Positions 18,876 to 28,268 of a stretch of DNA of 64,000 nucleotides are shown piece by piece. Source of the stretch: Ruegeria sp. HKCCD4315 (lineage in GTDB: Bacteria; Pseudomonadota; Alphaproteobacteria; Rhodobacterales; Rhodobacteraceae). The notes beneath the pieces were generated by a model. That model was not told where the DNA came from, made no database searches, and worked only from the letters and a program-made list of their open reading frames with translations. The translations under genes were made by a program, and so were the position numbers. How positions within the stretch are numbered: the first letter of the stretch is position 1; each line of letters begins with the position of its first letter. The stretch is from NCBI RefSeq assembly GCF_013112245.1, contig NZ_WVRN01000004.1, forward strand, positions 13,131 to 77,130, given 5' to 3'.

Positions 18876-20417
18876 ATGGGCCCCGTTCGCTATTACTTTT
18901 CCATTTTCCTGAGACGGTTTCCGTATTTTCTGATCGTTGCTCTGATTGTGTCTGTGGCGTCGATCATCATCGCCAGAGCTTTGCCTCCAACATATGAATC
19001 CCAGATGCGGTTGATTGTCGAATCCCCGCAGATTCCTGGCAACCTGGCGGCCAGTACCGTGAACACATCTGCGGCCGAGCAATTGCAAATCGTAGAGCAG
19101 CGTCTGCTGACGCGCCCGGTTCTTTTGGACATTGCGCGCAATTTTGAGGTTCTGTCTGATCAGCAAGAGGCAACGCCGGACCAGATCGTCGATACCCTGC
19201 GCCGGAATACACATATCCACATCAGCACTGGCCGCAATCAGGCCAGCTTGATGACCATCGTCTTTGAGGCGCGTTCAGGCGCGATCGCGGCCGGAGTGCT
19301 GAACGAATACCTGACCGAAATCCAGAAGCTGGATGTCTCGTACCGTAAGGGGCGAGCGTCCGATACACTGGAATTTTTTGAACAGGAGGTCGAGCGGCTG
19401 AGCGATGAGCTGGACAAGCGCAGCGCCCGGATCCTGAAATTCCAGAATGAAAACTCGGATGCGCTTCCCAGCAGCCTACAGTTCCGCATGGCCCAGCAAG
19501 GCACATTGCAGACCAATCTGGAACAGACCGACCAGCAGATATTTGCGCTCAAAGGTCAGCGCGAGAAACTGCTGAGCATCTACAGTTCGACCGGACAGAT
19601 TGTCGGTGTGGGGCAGCAAGCTCAGACTCAGGCCCAACAACAATTGGCGCAACTGCGCAACCAGCTGGACAATCAGTTGGTGCTGTATTCGGAAAGCAAT
19701 CCGCAGATCAAACTGTTGCGCGCCCACATCGAACGACTGGAAGACGTCGTTGCCGCCGAACAGGCCGCCGGCAGTGTGCCTGCCGATACGCAGACGGGGA
19801 ACTCGGCGCTCGATATTCAGCTGGCGCAGCTTGATTCGCAGATTGCCGCCGAGGAAGATAAACGCGCCGTGATCGAAGAACGCCTTACAGATTTGACCCT
19901 GACGATCGACCAAACCCCGGCCAATGCAATTACGCTGGCCGAGTTGCAGCGCGATCACGATAATATCCAAACCCAGTACAATAACGCTGTGACACGCCTT
20001 GCCTCGGCATCAACGGGCGAACGGATCGAAGTAACCTCTCAGGGACAGCGGATTTCGGTGATCGAATATCCGGTGGTCCCAAGCGGCCCGACCAAACCCA
20101 ACCGCCTGATGATCGCAGGGGGCGGAACGGTGTTTGGCATCGGGCTGGGGCTGGGGCTGATCGTGTTGCTTGAGCTATTGAACCGTTCGGTCAGGCGGCC
20201 CGAAGATCTGATCAATAAACTTGAGGTGTGGCCGATTGCGACCATCCCTTACATGCGTTCGCGCAAAGAGGTGATCGTTTACCGCCTGGCCTGGATCGCG
20301 GTGATCCTGGCCATCATGGTTGGTGTTCCGGCGGCGGTGTGGGCTGTCCACACGTATTATCTGCCCCTTGATCTGATCGCCGAACGTGTGATGGATAAAT
20401 TGGAGGTTCGCTGGTGA
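18876..20417 (+). CDS. polysaccharide chain-length determinant (Wzz, EPS locus subfamily)
   Basis: A 513-residue polysaccharide co-polymerase. It has an N-terminal membrane segment (YFLIVALIVSVASIIIA), a long periplasmic part with coiled-coil stretches (about residues 160-210 and 240-370), and a membrane segment after the Pro-rich VVPSGPTKPN (LMIAGGGTVFGIGLGLGLIVLLELL). An additional C-terminal hydrophobic segment (LAWIAVILAIMVGVPAAVWAV) is unusual for simple Wzz proteins but seen in the exosortase-linked subfamily. It should set polymer length together with the tyrosine kinase encoded 31 bases downstream. Confidence 0.9.
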   Translation: MGPVRYYFSIFLRRFPYFLIVALIVSVASIIIARALPPTYESQMRLIVESPQIPGNLAASTVNTSAAEQLQIVEQRLLTRPVLLDIARNFEVLSDQQEATPDQIVDTLRRNTHIHISTGRNQASLMTIVFEARSGAIAAGVLNEYLTEIQKLDVSYRKGRASDTLEFFEQEVERLSDELDKRSARILKFQNENSDALPSSLQFRMAQQGTLQTNLEQTDQQIFALKGQREKLLSIYSSTGQIVGVGQQAQTQAQQQLAQLRNQLDNQLVLYSESNPQIKLLRAHIERLEDVVAAEQAAGSVPADTQTGNSALDIQLAQLDSQIAAEEDKRAVIEERLTDLTLTIDQTPANAITLAELQRDHDNIQTQYNNAVTRLASASTGERIEVTSQGQRISVIEYPVVPSGPTKPNRLMIAGGGTVFGIGLGLGLIVLLELLNRSVRRPEDLINKLEVWPIATIPYMRSRKEVIVYRLAWIAVILAIMVGVPAAVWAVHTYYLPLDLIAERVMDKLEVRW

Positions 20418-20448
20418 TGTCTGTTCTGTATATCCTGAGGAGGGTGTG

Positions 20449-21273
20449 ATGGACCGTCTTCAGCAGGCGATTCAAAAGGCCCGTGAAGAGCGGGAAAACC
20501 GGCAGATTCCGCCGCAGCAAGCACCTGAAGAGTTTCAGGTTGAACCCGAGGAAAGTGGTGCCGATCCCTGGGCAGCTGTGCCCGAGATCAAGATCAAGCC
20601 GCGCCTCATTTCCAGAAACCGTCTGGTCTCTTATGGGGGCGGTCAGGCAGCTGGATCTTATGACATGCTGCGCACCAAAATGCTGCAGCAGATTCTGTCA
20701 AATGGCTGGCGTCGGGTGGCGCTGACCTCTCCGTATAGCGGTTGTGGGAAAAGCACGGCGGCGGCCAACCTTGCCTTCAGTCTCGGGCGGCAGGCAGACC
20801 TGAAAACGATTGTGATTGATCTGGACCTGCGGCGCAGAGGGCTGGCCGATATCCTGCAGCAGACCGGCGAACACAGTATGGCGGATGTTTTGCAGGGATC
20901 TGTAGCGTTCCGGGATCATGGCCGCCGCCATGGCAGCAACGTGATTTTCGGGTTGAACTACGCCCAGACCCGCAATCCGGCCGAAATTCTGCAGAGCCGG
21001 CGCGCCATCGAAATTCTGGAAGAGATCGAGGCGGAATTCAAACCGGACATTATTCTGTTCGATACGCCCCCCTTGATGGTGAGCGATGACAGCCACGGGT
21101 TCCTCAAGAATGTCGATTGCGCGTTGCTGCTGGCGGCAGCTGAAGAAACAAGTATCGATCATATCGACGTCGCAGAACGGCAGCTGGCCGAACTGACGCA
21201 GGTTATGGGGATCGTCCTGAACAAATGCCGCTATATCAGCGGAGCTTTCGGCAATGACCAAGGTTACTACTGA
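20449..21273 (+). CDS. bacterial tyrosine autokinase (CpsD/Wzc C-domain-like)
   Basis: A 274-residue BY-kinase. Walker A is YSGCGKST near residue 100, the Walker A' strand TIVIDLDLRRRGL follows, and Walker B reads IILFDTPPLMVSDD. The very C-terminal end FGNDQGYY supplies tyrosines, a short version of the usual tyrosine cluster. The N-terminal DRLQQAIQKAREERENRQ is the typical helix of exosortase-locus kinases. It should cycle phosphorylation with the Wzz partner to control polymerisation. ATG 20449 is preferred since AGGAGG lies five bases before it. The downstream GT2 begins 20 bases before this gene stops. Confidence 0.9.
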   Translation: MDRLQQAIQKAREERENRQIPPQQAPEEFQVEPEESGADPWAAVPEIKIKPRLISRNRLVSYGGGQAAGSYDMLRTKMLQQILSNGWRRVALTSPYSGCGKSTAAANLAFSLGRQADLKTIVIDLDLRRRGLADILQQTGEHSMADVLQGSVAFRDHGRRHGSNVIFGLNYAQTRNPAEILQSRRAIEILEEIEAEFKPDIILFDTPPLMVSDDSHGFLKNVDCALLLAAAEETSIDHIDVAERQLAELTQVMGIVLNKCRYISGAFGNDQGYY

Positions 21274-22138
21274 AACACACCCGGCTGACGCGGTCATCAT
21301 CCCGCATTACAACGACATTCCCAGGCTGGAACGCTGTCTGAGTGCCTTGACGGACAATGATATTTCCAACACGGAAATCATCGTTGTCGACAATGCCTCT
21401 CCGGTGTCTCTGGATCAGATAAGCCGCGCCTTTCCCAAGGTGCGGTTTGTGGTGGAAACCCAAAAGGGCGCGGCCCATGCCCGCAATCGCGGCGTTGCCG
21501 AGACCACGGCCCCGCGGTTGTTTTTCATCGACGCCGATTGCGTTCCCGCCTCCGATTGGCTGACGGTTGGGCGCAGGATTGCCGACAGGGCCGACCTGAT
21601 CGGGGGGCGCGTTGATGTCTTTGACGAAACCCCGGCGCCCCGCAGTGGTGCCGAAGCATTCGAGGCGGTCTTTGCCTTCAATTTCCGCAGATACATCGAA
21701 GTTCAGGGCTTTTCAGGCGCAGGTAATCTGCTGACTCGGCGTGACGTGTTCGACGCAATCGGCGGGTTCCTTAACGGTGTGTCCGAAGATCGGGAATGGA
21801 CCATGCGTGCTGTGTCCCGTGGCTATAGCCTGATCTATGAAGACGATTTTCGGGTCAGTCATCCATCACGCCAGGATTGGCCTGCGCTCAAGGCCAAGTG
21901 GCGTCGAACCACGCAAGAAGCGTATCAACTGAACGGAACCGATCTGTCCGCGCGTTTGCGGTGGGCGTTGCGTGGTTTAGCCATGCCTGCAAGTGCGGTT
22001 GTGCATACGCCCAAAGTGTTGGCCAGCAATAAGCTGGGCTCGGCGGGTGAAACCATGCGGGCGGTTGCGACCCTGATCCGGCTCAGATGTACACGCATGG
22101 TCTGGATGCTGCTTCAGGCCGCCGGCGGCAGGATCTGA
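21254..22138 (+). CDS. glycosyltransferase family 2
   Basis: A 294-residue GT-A enzyme with AVIIPHYNDIPRLERCL at the N-terminus, EIIVVDNAS for nucleotide binding, the DxD-equivalent FIDADCVP, and the acceptor-side SEDREWTMRAVSRGY. Hydrophobic stretches at the C-terminus may touch the membrane. It overlaps the kinase gene by 20 bases and is the last gene of the plus arm, ending just before a bidirectional terminator. Confidence 0.87.
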   Translation: MTKVTTETHPADAVIIPHYNDIPRLERCLSALTDNDISNTEIIVVDNASPVSLDQISRAFPKVRFVVETQKGAAHARNRGVAETTAPRLFFIDADCVPASDWLTVGRRIADRADLIGGRVDVFDETPAPRSGAEAFEAVFAFNFRRYIEVQGFSGAGNLLTRRDVFDAIGGFLNGVSEDREWTMRAVSRGYSLIYEDDFRVSHPSRQDWPALKAKWRRTTQEAYQLNGTDLSARLRWALRGLAMPASAVVHTPKVLASNKLGSAGETMRAVATLIRLRCTRMVWMLLQAAGGRI

Positions 22139-22152
22139 TCTGCGACCAATAA

Positions 22153-22178
22153 AAAAGGGCCGCATCAGCAGCCCTTTT
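22153..22178. terminator. bidirectional rho-independent terminator
   Basis: The arms AAAAGGGC and GCCCTTTT are exact complements around a ten-base loop, with A residues before and T residues after. It lies between the convergent ends of the GT2 gene (22138) and the VPLPA-CTERM gene (22206) and can work in both directions. Confidence 0.85.
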
Positions 22179-22205
22179 AACATAACATCTGTTATGAAGC
22201 TTCTT

Positions 22206-22742
22206 TTACACCGTCTGGCGACGACGCATCAGCGCCAGCCCACCCAAGGCGGTTAGCAGCAGCATGCCACCTGCTGGCAGCGGAACCGCCGAGACATCGA
22301 AGTCAAAGCCGATCACCCCACCGTTGGTCGGTGCGGTCGATCCCGCCCACGAGAACACAAGTGTTTGGCTCAGACTGGTTGATGCGCTGCTGAACAGCGT
22401 GTTGAGCGTTGTCTGAAGGCCGTTGCCCAGAATCGCGCTTGTTGCAAACACGTTCGATGGGTTGGCTGTATCAACCCAGCTCATCGTCAGGCCAGTGAAC
22501 AGGCCAAAGACATTGATCGTAACCGATGCGTTTGCTTGCCCAATCAGCGGATCAACCGGTGATGTGAAATTCACCGCATAAGATCCCGGCCCGCCAGGGC
22601 TGGTTGCCGTTCCAATAAACAGCGGGTCTGACTTGATATCGTAAGTCCCGCCTGCGCTGACCACTGTCACGGCGCTTGCTGCGCTGCTCATCAACACAAC
22701 CGCTGCAAGCGCGACCAGCATGGTCTTTAAAGATTTAAACAT
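22206..22742 (-). CDS. VPLPA-CTERM sorting-domain surface protein
   Basis: A 178-residue secreted protein. It has an N-terminal signal peptide (about 1-24, ending SSAASA), a mature part of about 125 residues rich in Ser, Thr, Gly and Asn without Cys, and a C-terminal sorting signal: VPLPAGG, a hydrophobic helix LLLTALGGLALM, and a basic end RRRQTV. This tripartite tail is the known substrate signal for the XrtD exosortase at 10084-11709. The mature domain has no recognised family. It probably is a matrix or surface protein released or anchored together with the polysaccharide. It is transcribed alone from a long upstream region. Confidence 0.93.
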   Translation of the reverse strand: MFKSLKTMLVALAAVVLMSSAASAVTVVSAGGTYDIKSDPLFIGTATSPGGPGSYAVNFTSPVDPLIGQANASVTINVFGLFTGLTMSWVDTANPSNVFATSAILGNGLQTTLNTLFSSASTSLSQTLVFSWAGSTAPTNGGVIGFDFDVSAVPLPAGGMLLLTALGGLALMRRRQTV

Positions 22743-23549
22743 CTATTCCACCCTCGTTAACTGTCGCGGTGAGGTCTGCCACATCTAAACCCATCGTGAC
22801 GCACACTCCCTTAACTTGAACTCTACCCACTCTTTTGACACATATCGAGTGTTTTTCTGCGAAATATGTCATTTATATGGCCACTTAGGGGGTCTTGAGG
22901 CCACAATGAATTAAGTTATCAGCATCTGTTTCCAAATATTGAACAGTCATTTGGGGTCGGCGCGACTTAAAACCTCTCACTCTGAGAGCTGATTCTCGAG
23001 TGAATCAGGTTCAAACAGTTGAAGAAAGGCCATCTTTTAACGGCCCAAAATTCGAAGGCGACGCGGTCATGCGTGTGCAAGCCGCATTTCGGGGAAAGTT
23101 GCAGGGATTGCACGTCCTATTTCCACGAAAAAATTACAATGAGCTGCAATTTTATTTATTGTTTCCCGTCGTGGAGATGATCAGTAGAGTAAAGCACATC
23201 AACTGAGGAAAAAGCGCGAAATTATAGGGCTTTTGTAATTGTTCTTCGTTGCACGGAAAACTTCGTGTAGCTTTGGCAAGGTGATATTCTGAGTATGGGC
23301 GTTCAACTCTGCAGTCCGGATATATTCTTTATCCATTGTTACGCCTGATCGATTTTAAAAACGCCAGTACCGGATGGTGCGGTCTGGCGCATAGCTGCTG
23401 AGACCGCTGATGGATGCGTCTGATTTTTATCCTGATTATTTTTTCGATGACAAACATGCGACCCCCAGCGAGCGCCTGCAGGGCGGGCAGCAAACTCTTA
23501 AGCCCTGTATCTGGCTGATTACCCTGGCAACGTCCCACGACGTTGTGGC
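22743..23549. other. 807-base intergenic region between VPLPA-CTERM gene and membrane protein gene
   Basis: This is the longest gap in the EPS part, A/T-rich, between two divergent genes. Two adjacent perfect stem-loops lie at 22974-23008. A 68-codon frame at 23000-23206 starts within the second stem-loop and has no family features, so it is not annotated as a gene. The last 200 bases may be a long leader of the gene at 23550. Confidence 0.55.
22974..23008. repeat. two adjacent perfect inverted repeats
   Basis: The first has arms CTCTCA/TGAGAG around three bases (22974-22988). The second has arms CTGATTC/GAATCAG around six bases (22989-23008). They abut exactly. They are about 230 bases upstream of the VPLPA-CTERM start and 540 bases before the membrane protein gene. 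No T-run follows, so they are more likely protein-binding or RNA-structure elements than terminators. Confidence 0.45.
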
Positions 23550-25061
23550 GTGGAAGTGACCTCGAAAAGCATAATAGGGCCGCCGCGTTGGTTCGGGGGG
23601 CTGCTGTTGCTGGCCGCAACAGTCATCGCCTGCCTGACCGTGCTGACCATCAATCGCGGCCCTCTCGTCTATTTCGATACCGGCAGTTATTTCCGGCAGG
23701 GCAACATTGCCTTGTCCATGATCCTGCCTGCGCCTGCACCGCAGGATGGGATAGTCGCCCAATCCCCCGGTGCGGCGGCGGGAAAGGATGATGATGAAAC
23801 TGCGGGCGGGTCACGTTCAATCGTATATGGCTTGCTGGTGGCCGCATTCTGGCGCGTGGATGCATTGGGTGGGGTTGCGGTCGTTCAGCTAACACTGCTG
23901 TTGCTGGCGGTCTGGTTGGCAGTGCGGTTGCTTGAACGCAGCGCCCCCACAGGGCGTACGCCTATTGTGCTGATCACCCTGCCCCTGCTGGCGGCTGCGA
24001 CAACGTCACTGCCCTTTTATGTGGCTTATATCATGCCCGATATTTTCACATCGGTCATGCTGATCTTGATTGCTGCGGTGGTCGCATCGGGCCGGCAGAT
24101 ACAGATTGGCGAAGTGCTGGCCATTTTTGCGCTTGGCCTTTTTGCGGTCGTCCTGCACCCATCGCATCTGGGTATCGCGGTTTTGATGTTCCCCTTGACC
24201 GTACTGGCCGCTGTGTTGCGCATCGGACAGGGCCGCTGGCTTGCAGTCGGGTTCATGATTTTTCTGTCCGGTCTTGCCATGGCAGAGCGCAAAGTGTTCG
24301 AGGTGGCCGTTGAAACCGCCACCCAGAAAGAGGTGGTTTACACGCCTCACATAACAGCCAGGCTGATCGTGGATGGCCCTGGAATGGCATATCTGGATGA
24401 CGTATGCCCATCATCCGAGCTGGCGACATGTGCGCTGCACGAAGCTCTGTCCTGGTCCGATGACCCCTATCGTCTGACCGCTTCGCATATCATTTTTGAG
24501 CGCTCCGAGAACCTTGGCTCGTTCCGCCTGATGACGGCAGAAGATCAGCAGGCTGTTGCCTTTGAGCAGCGCGATTTTTTCCTGCGCGTTCTGACGGCAC
24601 GCCCCATTGGCACCGTGTTGGCGCTGGCGGGCAACGCCACCGAGCAGTTGCTGACCAACAGCGTCGTGATGACCATCCCGAATGACGTGGTGGTCAGTAA
24701 TGTAAAATCATTGTCCGGGTTGCCGGAAGGCCAGTTCGACGTTTTGGATGACACCGTACTGACGGCGGATCAGGGTTGGATCGGGCCACTGGATACGGTT
24801 CATGCGGTGATCTACCTGATCTCTGCCGCCATAGTGGTTGGGCTGATTATCTGGCCCGGGCAGGTGGCCACACCCTTCAGGGTCTTTGCACTGTTTCTGC
24901 TGCTTGGAATTGCGGTCAACGCACTGGTCTGCGGAGGGGTGTCACAGCCTGCCCCCCGATACGGTGCCCGCGTGATGTGGCTGTTGCCTTTTGCGGCCAC
25001 CCTGCTTCTTCTTGTCCGGCGCCCCAAGGCGCTGCGCTCCGTTTCCGCTGAGGATCCATGA
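23550..25061 (+). CDS. polytopic membrane protein of EPS cluster, unknown function
   Basis: A 503-residue protein with about ten hydrophobic segments. The loop after the first segment (INRGPLVYFDTGSYFRQGN) carries an acidic residue placed as in some GT-C glycosyltransferases, and a large soluble loop of about 120 residues (about 265-410) lies before the last segments. No definite family motif was recognised. The GTG start at 23550 is the first in-frame start before the first membrane helix, and no strong ribosome site is seen. The stop overlaps the start of the next GT2 gene (ATGATG at 25058), so the two are coupled; a role in the same transfer step is possible. Confidence 0.7.
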   Translation: MEVTSKSIIGPPRWFGGLLLLAATVIACLTVLTINRGPLVYFDTGSYFRQGNIALSMILPAPAPQDGIVAQSPGAAAGKDDDETAGGSRSIVYGLLVAAFWRVDALGGVAVVQLTLLLLAVWLAVRLLERSAPTGRTPIVLITLPLLAAATTSLPFYVAYIMPDIFTSVMLILIAAVVASGRQIQIGEVLAIFALGLFAVVLHPSHLGIAVLMFPLTVLAAVLRIGQGRWLAVGFMIFLSGLAMAERKVFEVAVETATQKEVVYTPHITARLIVDGPGMAYLDDVCPSSELATCALHEALSWSDDPYRLTASHIIFERSENLGSFRLMTAEDQQAVAFEQRDFFLRVLTARPIGTVLALAGNATEQLLTNSVVMTIPNDVVVSNVKSLSGLPEGQFDVLDDTVLTADQGWIGPLDTVHAVIYLISAAIVVGLIIWPGQVATPFRVFALFLLLGIAVNALVCGGVSQPAPRYGARVMWLLPFAATLLLLVRRPKALRSVSAEDP

Positions 25062-26083
25062 TGTCCAACCCGTCTTTTTCCATCACTGTGGTCATGCCGG
25101 CTTATAACGCCGAACATCTGCTGCCTCGTGTCCTGCCGCCCCTTCTTGATATGCTGAAGGCTGATCAGGTGCAGCAGGTTCTGGTGGTGGATGACCAATC
25201 CCCCGACAGCACGGCCGCGCTGGCGCGCGACATGGGCGCAACCGTTCTGACCACTCCGGTCAATGGCGGCCCCGGCGCGGCCCGCAATCTGGCTGCACAG
25301 CACGCCACGGGCGATATCCTGTGGTTTGTGGATTCCGATGTCATCGCCTGGCCGGACGGGCCCGAGCATATTCGCCGGGCGATGTCCGAAGACAATGTTG
25401 GCGCCGTGTTCGGATCTTATGACGATGCCCCGGATGGGCAGGCCTGGTTTTCACGCTACAAGAACCTTCTGCACCGCTATCACCATCAGCGGGCCCGCCG
25501 CGAGGCGCGCACTTTCTGGGCCGGGTGTGGTGCCATCCGGCGCGATGTGTTTCTTGAGGTCGGAGGCTTTGATGTCAAAACCTACGAGGTCCCCTCGATC
25601 GAGGATATCGAGCTGGGTTACCGGATCGCGGCCACCGGCCGCCGTATCCTGGTCGAGCCGCAATTGCAGGGCAAACATCTGAAAGTCTGGACCATCCGCA
25701 ACAGCCTGAGCACGGATATCTTCTGCCGCGCCCTGCCCTGGGCCCGGCTGATGATCTCGCGCGAGGGGCTGACAGATGACCTGAACACCTCGATGGCCGA
25801 GCGGGCGCGGGCTGCAATTGCGGGGCTGTTGCTGTTGTCGCTTCTGGCTTTGCCGTTCTGGCCGGGGGCCTGGCCCCTGCCCTTGCTGTTGCTGACGGCG
25901 GCCCTGATCGCCAATCTGGATCTGGTGCGCGCCATGGCTGGACATGGCGGGCCATGGTTTGCATTCAAATGCCTGCTCTACCATCAGGTCTATTACGTCT
26001 ATTCCGCCACCGTCTATGTCTGGTGCCTGTTCGAATATCACGTGCTGGGGCAGAAGCAGAAGCTGCGCGTCACACGCGGATAG
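25058..26083 (+). CDS. glycosyltransferase family 2 with C-terminal membrane segments
   Basis: A 341-residue GT-A enzyme: SITVVMPAYNAEHLL at the N-terminus, VLVVDDQSPDST, the DxD-equivalent FVDSDVIAWP, GGFDVKTYEVPSIEDIELGYRIAATGRR as acceptor/catalytic region, then at least two membrane helices (AIAGLLLLSLLALPFWPG and PLPLLLLTAALIANL). Such enzymes act at the cytoplasmic face of the inner membrane. GAGGA stands just before the two consecutive ATG codons; the second (25061) is an equally good start. It is coupled to the membrane protein before it. Confidence 0.87.
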   Translation: MMSNPSFSITVVMPAYNAEHLLPRVLPPLLDMLKADQVQQVLVVDDQSPDSTAALARDMGATVLTTPVNGGPGAARNLAAQHATGDILWFVDSDVIAWPDGPEHIRRAMSEDNVGAVFGSYDDAPDGQAWFSRYKNLLHRYHHQRARREARTFWAGCGAIRRDVFLEVGGFDVKTYEVPSIEDIELGYRIAATGRRILVEPQLQGKHLKVWTIRNSLSTDIFCRALPWARLMISREGLTDDLNTSMAERARAAIAGLLLLSLLALPFWPGAWPLPLLLLTAALIANLDLVRAMAGHGGPWFAFKCLLYHQVYYVYSATVYVWCLFEYHVLGQKQKLRVTRG

Positions 26084-26607
26084 ATGCATTTGATCTTGCC
26101 CCGCCAAGGCCGTCGGTGGCCGAGTCGGTTCGGGCCGGTTTGCGGTGCTTGCGCGCATATTTTTTGCACAATGGGCGCAATGCCGCAGAATTGTTGAAAG
26201 AACGTGCATTGCCTCTCGGCGTTGGCCTTTGATTTCTGCATAGCAAATCGCGATCTGGCCCCGGTACGGGGCAACGTATCTCAGAACAGCGGCAAGCCGA
26301 GCCCGCGAAATAAAAGGGCTTACTCTACGCCCTACTGTCTTTCTTTATATTTTCAAGGGCTTGTTGTACCGCTAACATAGCCAGGCTCGCTCTTCTCAAA
26401 CGACCTCGGTTTCCATCCCGAACCCGGGCCTGACCACCCCCGCCCGACAGATCGTTTGCAGGCGTTATCGCGCCAGCTCAGGGTGGGCGGAACCGGTTTT
26501 AAAATGTCTGCGCATTAATTTCGGCGGGACACAGGAATTTGTTGTGAAAGCGGGGGAACCTCCTGTAGTTTGAAGGCAGAAATTTGTGTGTGACATTTAG
26601 TGTGGGT
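26084..26607. other. 524-base intergenic region with weak terminator-like hairpin
   Basis: There is no credible gene here. A short hairpin AGGGC/GCCCT with an eight-base loop at 26315-26333 is followed by a T/C-rich stretch and could end the transcript from the GT2 gene. The last part is A/T-rich and should carry the promoter of the flavoprotein gene at 26608. Confidence 0.4.
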
Positions 26608-28107
26608 ATGAGTGATTTGACCAAAGATACAATTCCAGTCGTCGTCATTGGCGGAGGCCCCGCTGGCCTGACCGCAGCATACGAACTCCAGAAGTTGAGC
26701 GACAAGCATGTGCCGCAGGTCTATGAATCCTCGGACATGGTCGGAGGCATCTCGCGTACCGAAACCCATAATGGGTATCGTTTCGACATTGGTGGGCATC
26801 GGTTCTTCACCAAGGTGCAGGAAGTCGAAGACATGTGGCACGAGGTGATGGGCACGGATTTCATTACCGTGCAGCGCCTGAGTCGCATTTTCTATCGTGA
26901 CAAGTTCTACGATTACCCGTTGCGCATTTTCAACGCGCTGGGAAATATCGGCCCGTACGAGACGTATAAGATCATTGGCAGCTTCGTTAAGTGGAAACTG
27001 CGTCCCCGACCGCAGGAAGACACGTTTGAAGACTGGGTCGTCAACCGCTTTGGTGGACGTCTCTATATGCACTTCTTCCACAGCTACACCAAAAAGGTCT
27101 GGGGTATTCCGCCCTCTGAAATCCGTGCCGACTGGGCTGCGCAGCGGATCAAGAATCTGTCGTTGCCCAAAGCGGTCTGGAACGCGATTTCGGGGGCCAA
27201 TGATACGGCCAGCCTGATCGAGGAATTCCAGTATCCCCGTCTGGGCCCCGGTATGATGTGGGAAAAGACCCGCGATCTGATCCGGGAAAAAGGCGGCAGT
27301 GTCGAAACCCATTCCGAAGTGACTCAGGTCAACCGGGACGGCAACCGCGTGACCTCGATTGACGTGCGCCACTGGAATGAAGACGGCGAGAAATGGACCG
27401 AGCGCGTCGAAGGCGAAGAATTCATCAACTCGATGGCCGTGCGCGATCTGATCCATGCCTTTGATCCGCCACCGCCGCCCGAGGTGATCGAAGCCGCGGA
27501 CCGTCTGCGGTATCGTGACTTCCTGATCGTGACCCTGATCCTGGATCACGCGGATCCGTTCCCGGACAACTGGATTTATATTCACAGCCCGAAGGTGAAA
27601 GTGGGCCGGATTCAGAACTTCCGGGCTTGGTCGGCAGAAATGCTGCCGGATCAGAACACCTCGTCCATCGGGATGGAGTATTTCTGCCAGAAAGGCGACG
27701 GGCTGTGGTCTTCGTCTGACCAAGAGCTCAAAGAACTGGCCAGCACCGAGCTTGAAAAGCTGAACCTGGCAAATGCTGACACGGTCGTCGATTATTCAGT
27801 GATCCGGCAGCCCAAAGCTTATCCGGTCTATGATGGTGAATACAAAGAAGCCCTGGATACGGTCAGCGACTGGCTGAAAACGCTCGAAAATTTCCAGACC
27901 GTCGGGCGCAACGGGCTGCACCGTTACAACAACCAGGATCACTCGATGCTGTCGGCCATGTATGCGGCGCGCAATATCATGGGCGAAGACAATGACGTCT
28001 GGGACGTCAATGTCGAACGGTCCTATCACGAGGAATTCGAAGCCAAGCCCGAAAAGAAACGCGCAGCAAACGCGCAGCTCAAGAAAAAGGGCGCTGTCCT
28101 CGAATGA
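26608..28107 (+). CDS. FAD-dependent oxidoreductase, UDP-galactopyranose-mutase/protoporphyrinogen-oxidase-like
   Basis: A 499-residue flavoprotein. The dinucleotide-binding motif VVVIGGGPAGLTAAYELQ is at the N-terminus, followed by the second FAD contact GGISRTETHNGYRFDIGGHRFF. The C-terminus has QTVGRNGLHRYNNQDHSMLSAMYAARNI, typical of the flavin-interacting end in this family. Members next to glycosyltransferases are thought to act on sugar nucleotides or lipid-linked sugars. The C-terminal tail is very Lys/Glu-rich. A second member of the same family lies at 31896-33335, so two sugar-modifying flavoproteins work in one locus. ATG 26608 is used because the nine upstream codons have no ribosome site. 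Confidence 0.82.
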   Translation: MSDLTKDTIPVVVIGGGPAGLTAAYELQKLSDKHVPQVYESSDMVGGISRTETHNGYRFDIGGHRFFTKVQEVEDMWHEVMGTDFITVQRLSRIFYRDKFYDYPLRIFNALGNIGPYETYKIIGSFVKWKLRPRPQEDTFEDWVVNRFGGRLYMHFFHSYTKKVWGIPPSEIRADWAAQRIKNLSLPKAVWNAISGANDTASLIEEFQYPRLGPGMMWEKTRDLIREKGGSVETHSEVTQVNRDGNRVTSIDVRHWNEDGEKWTERVEGEEFINSMAVRDLIHAFDPPPPPEVIEAADRLRYRDFLIVTLILDHADPFPDNWIYIHSPKVKVGRIQNFRAWSAEMLPDQNTSSIGMEYFCQKGDGLWSSSDQELKELASTELEKLNLANADTVVDYSVIRQPKAYPVYDGEYKEALDTVSDWLKTLENFQTVGRNGLHRYNNQDHSMLSAMYAARNIMGEDNDVWDVNVERSYHEEFEAKPEKKRAANAQLKKKGAVLE

Positions 28108-28268
28108 TCAAAGGACGGAGGCGAACCATATCGCCCCCGCTAGGCTCATCTGATGAACAGACGGGTCATCTCCTTGGTCTTTTCGGGGTCGCTTTGCCCG
28201 GCGTTCTTGCGCCTCTGGCCAGTGTCCCGTTTAATGTTTCGTAAAAGTATCTGACGGCCTGGTTTCGA

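Noticed and set aside
23000..23206. 68-codon frame in the long intergenic region
   Set aside because: Its start lies in an inverted repeat, no ribosome site is seen and the composition is not gene-like.
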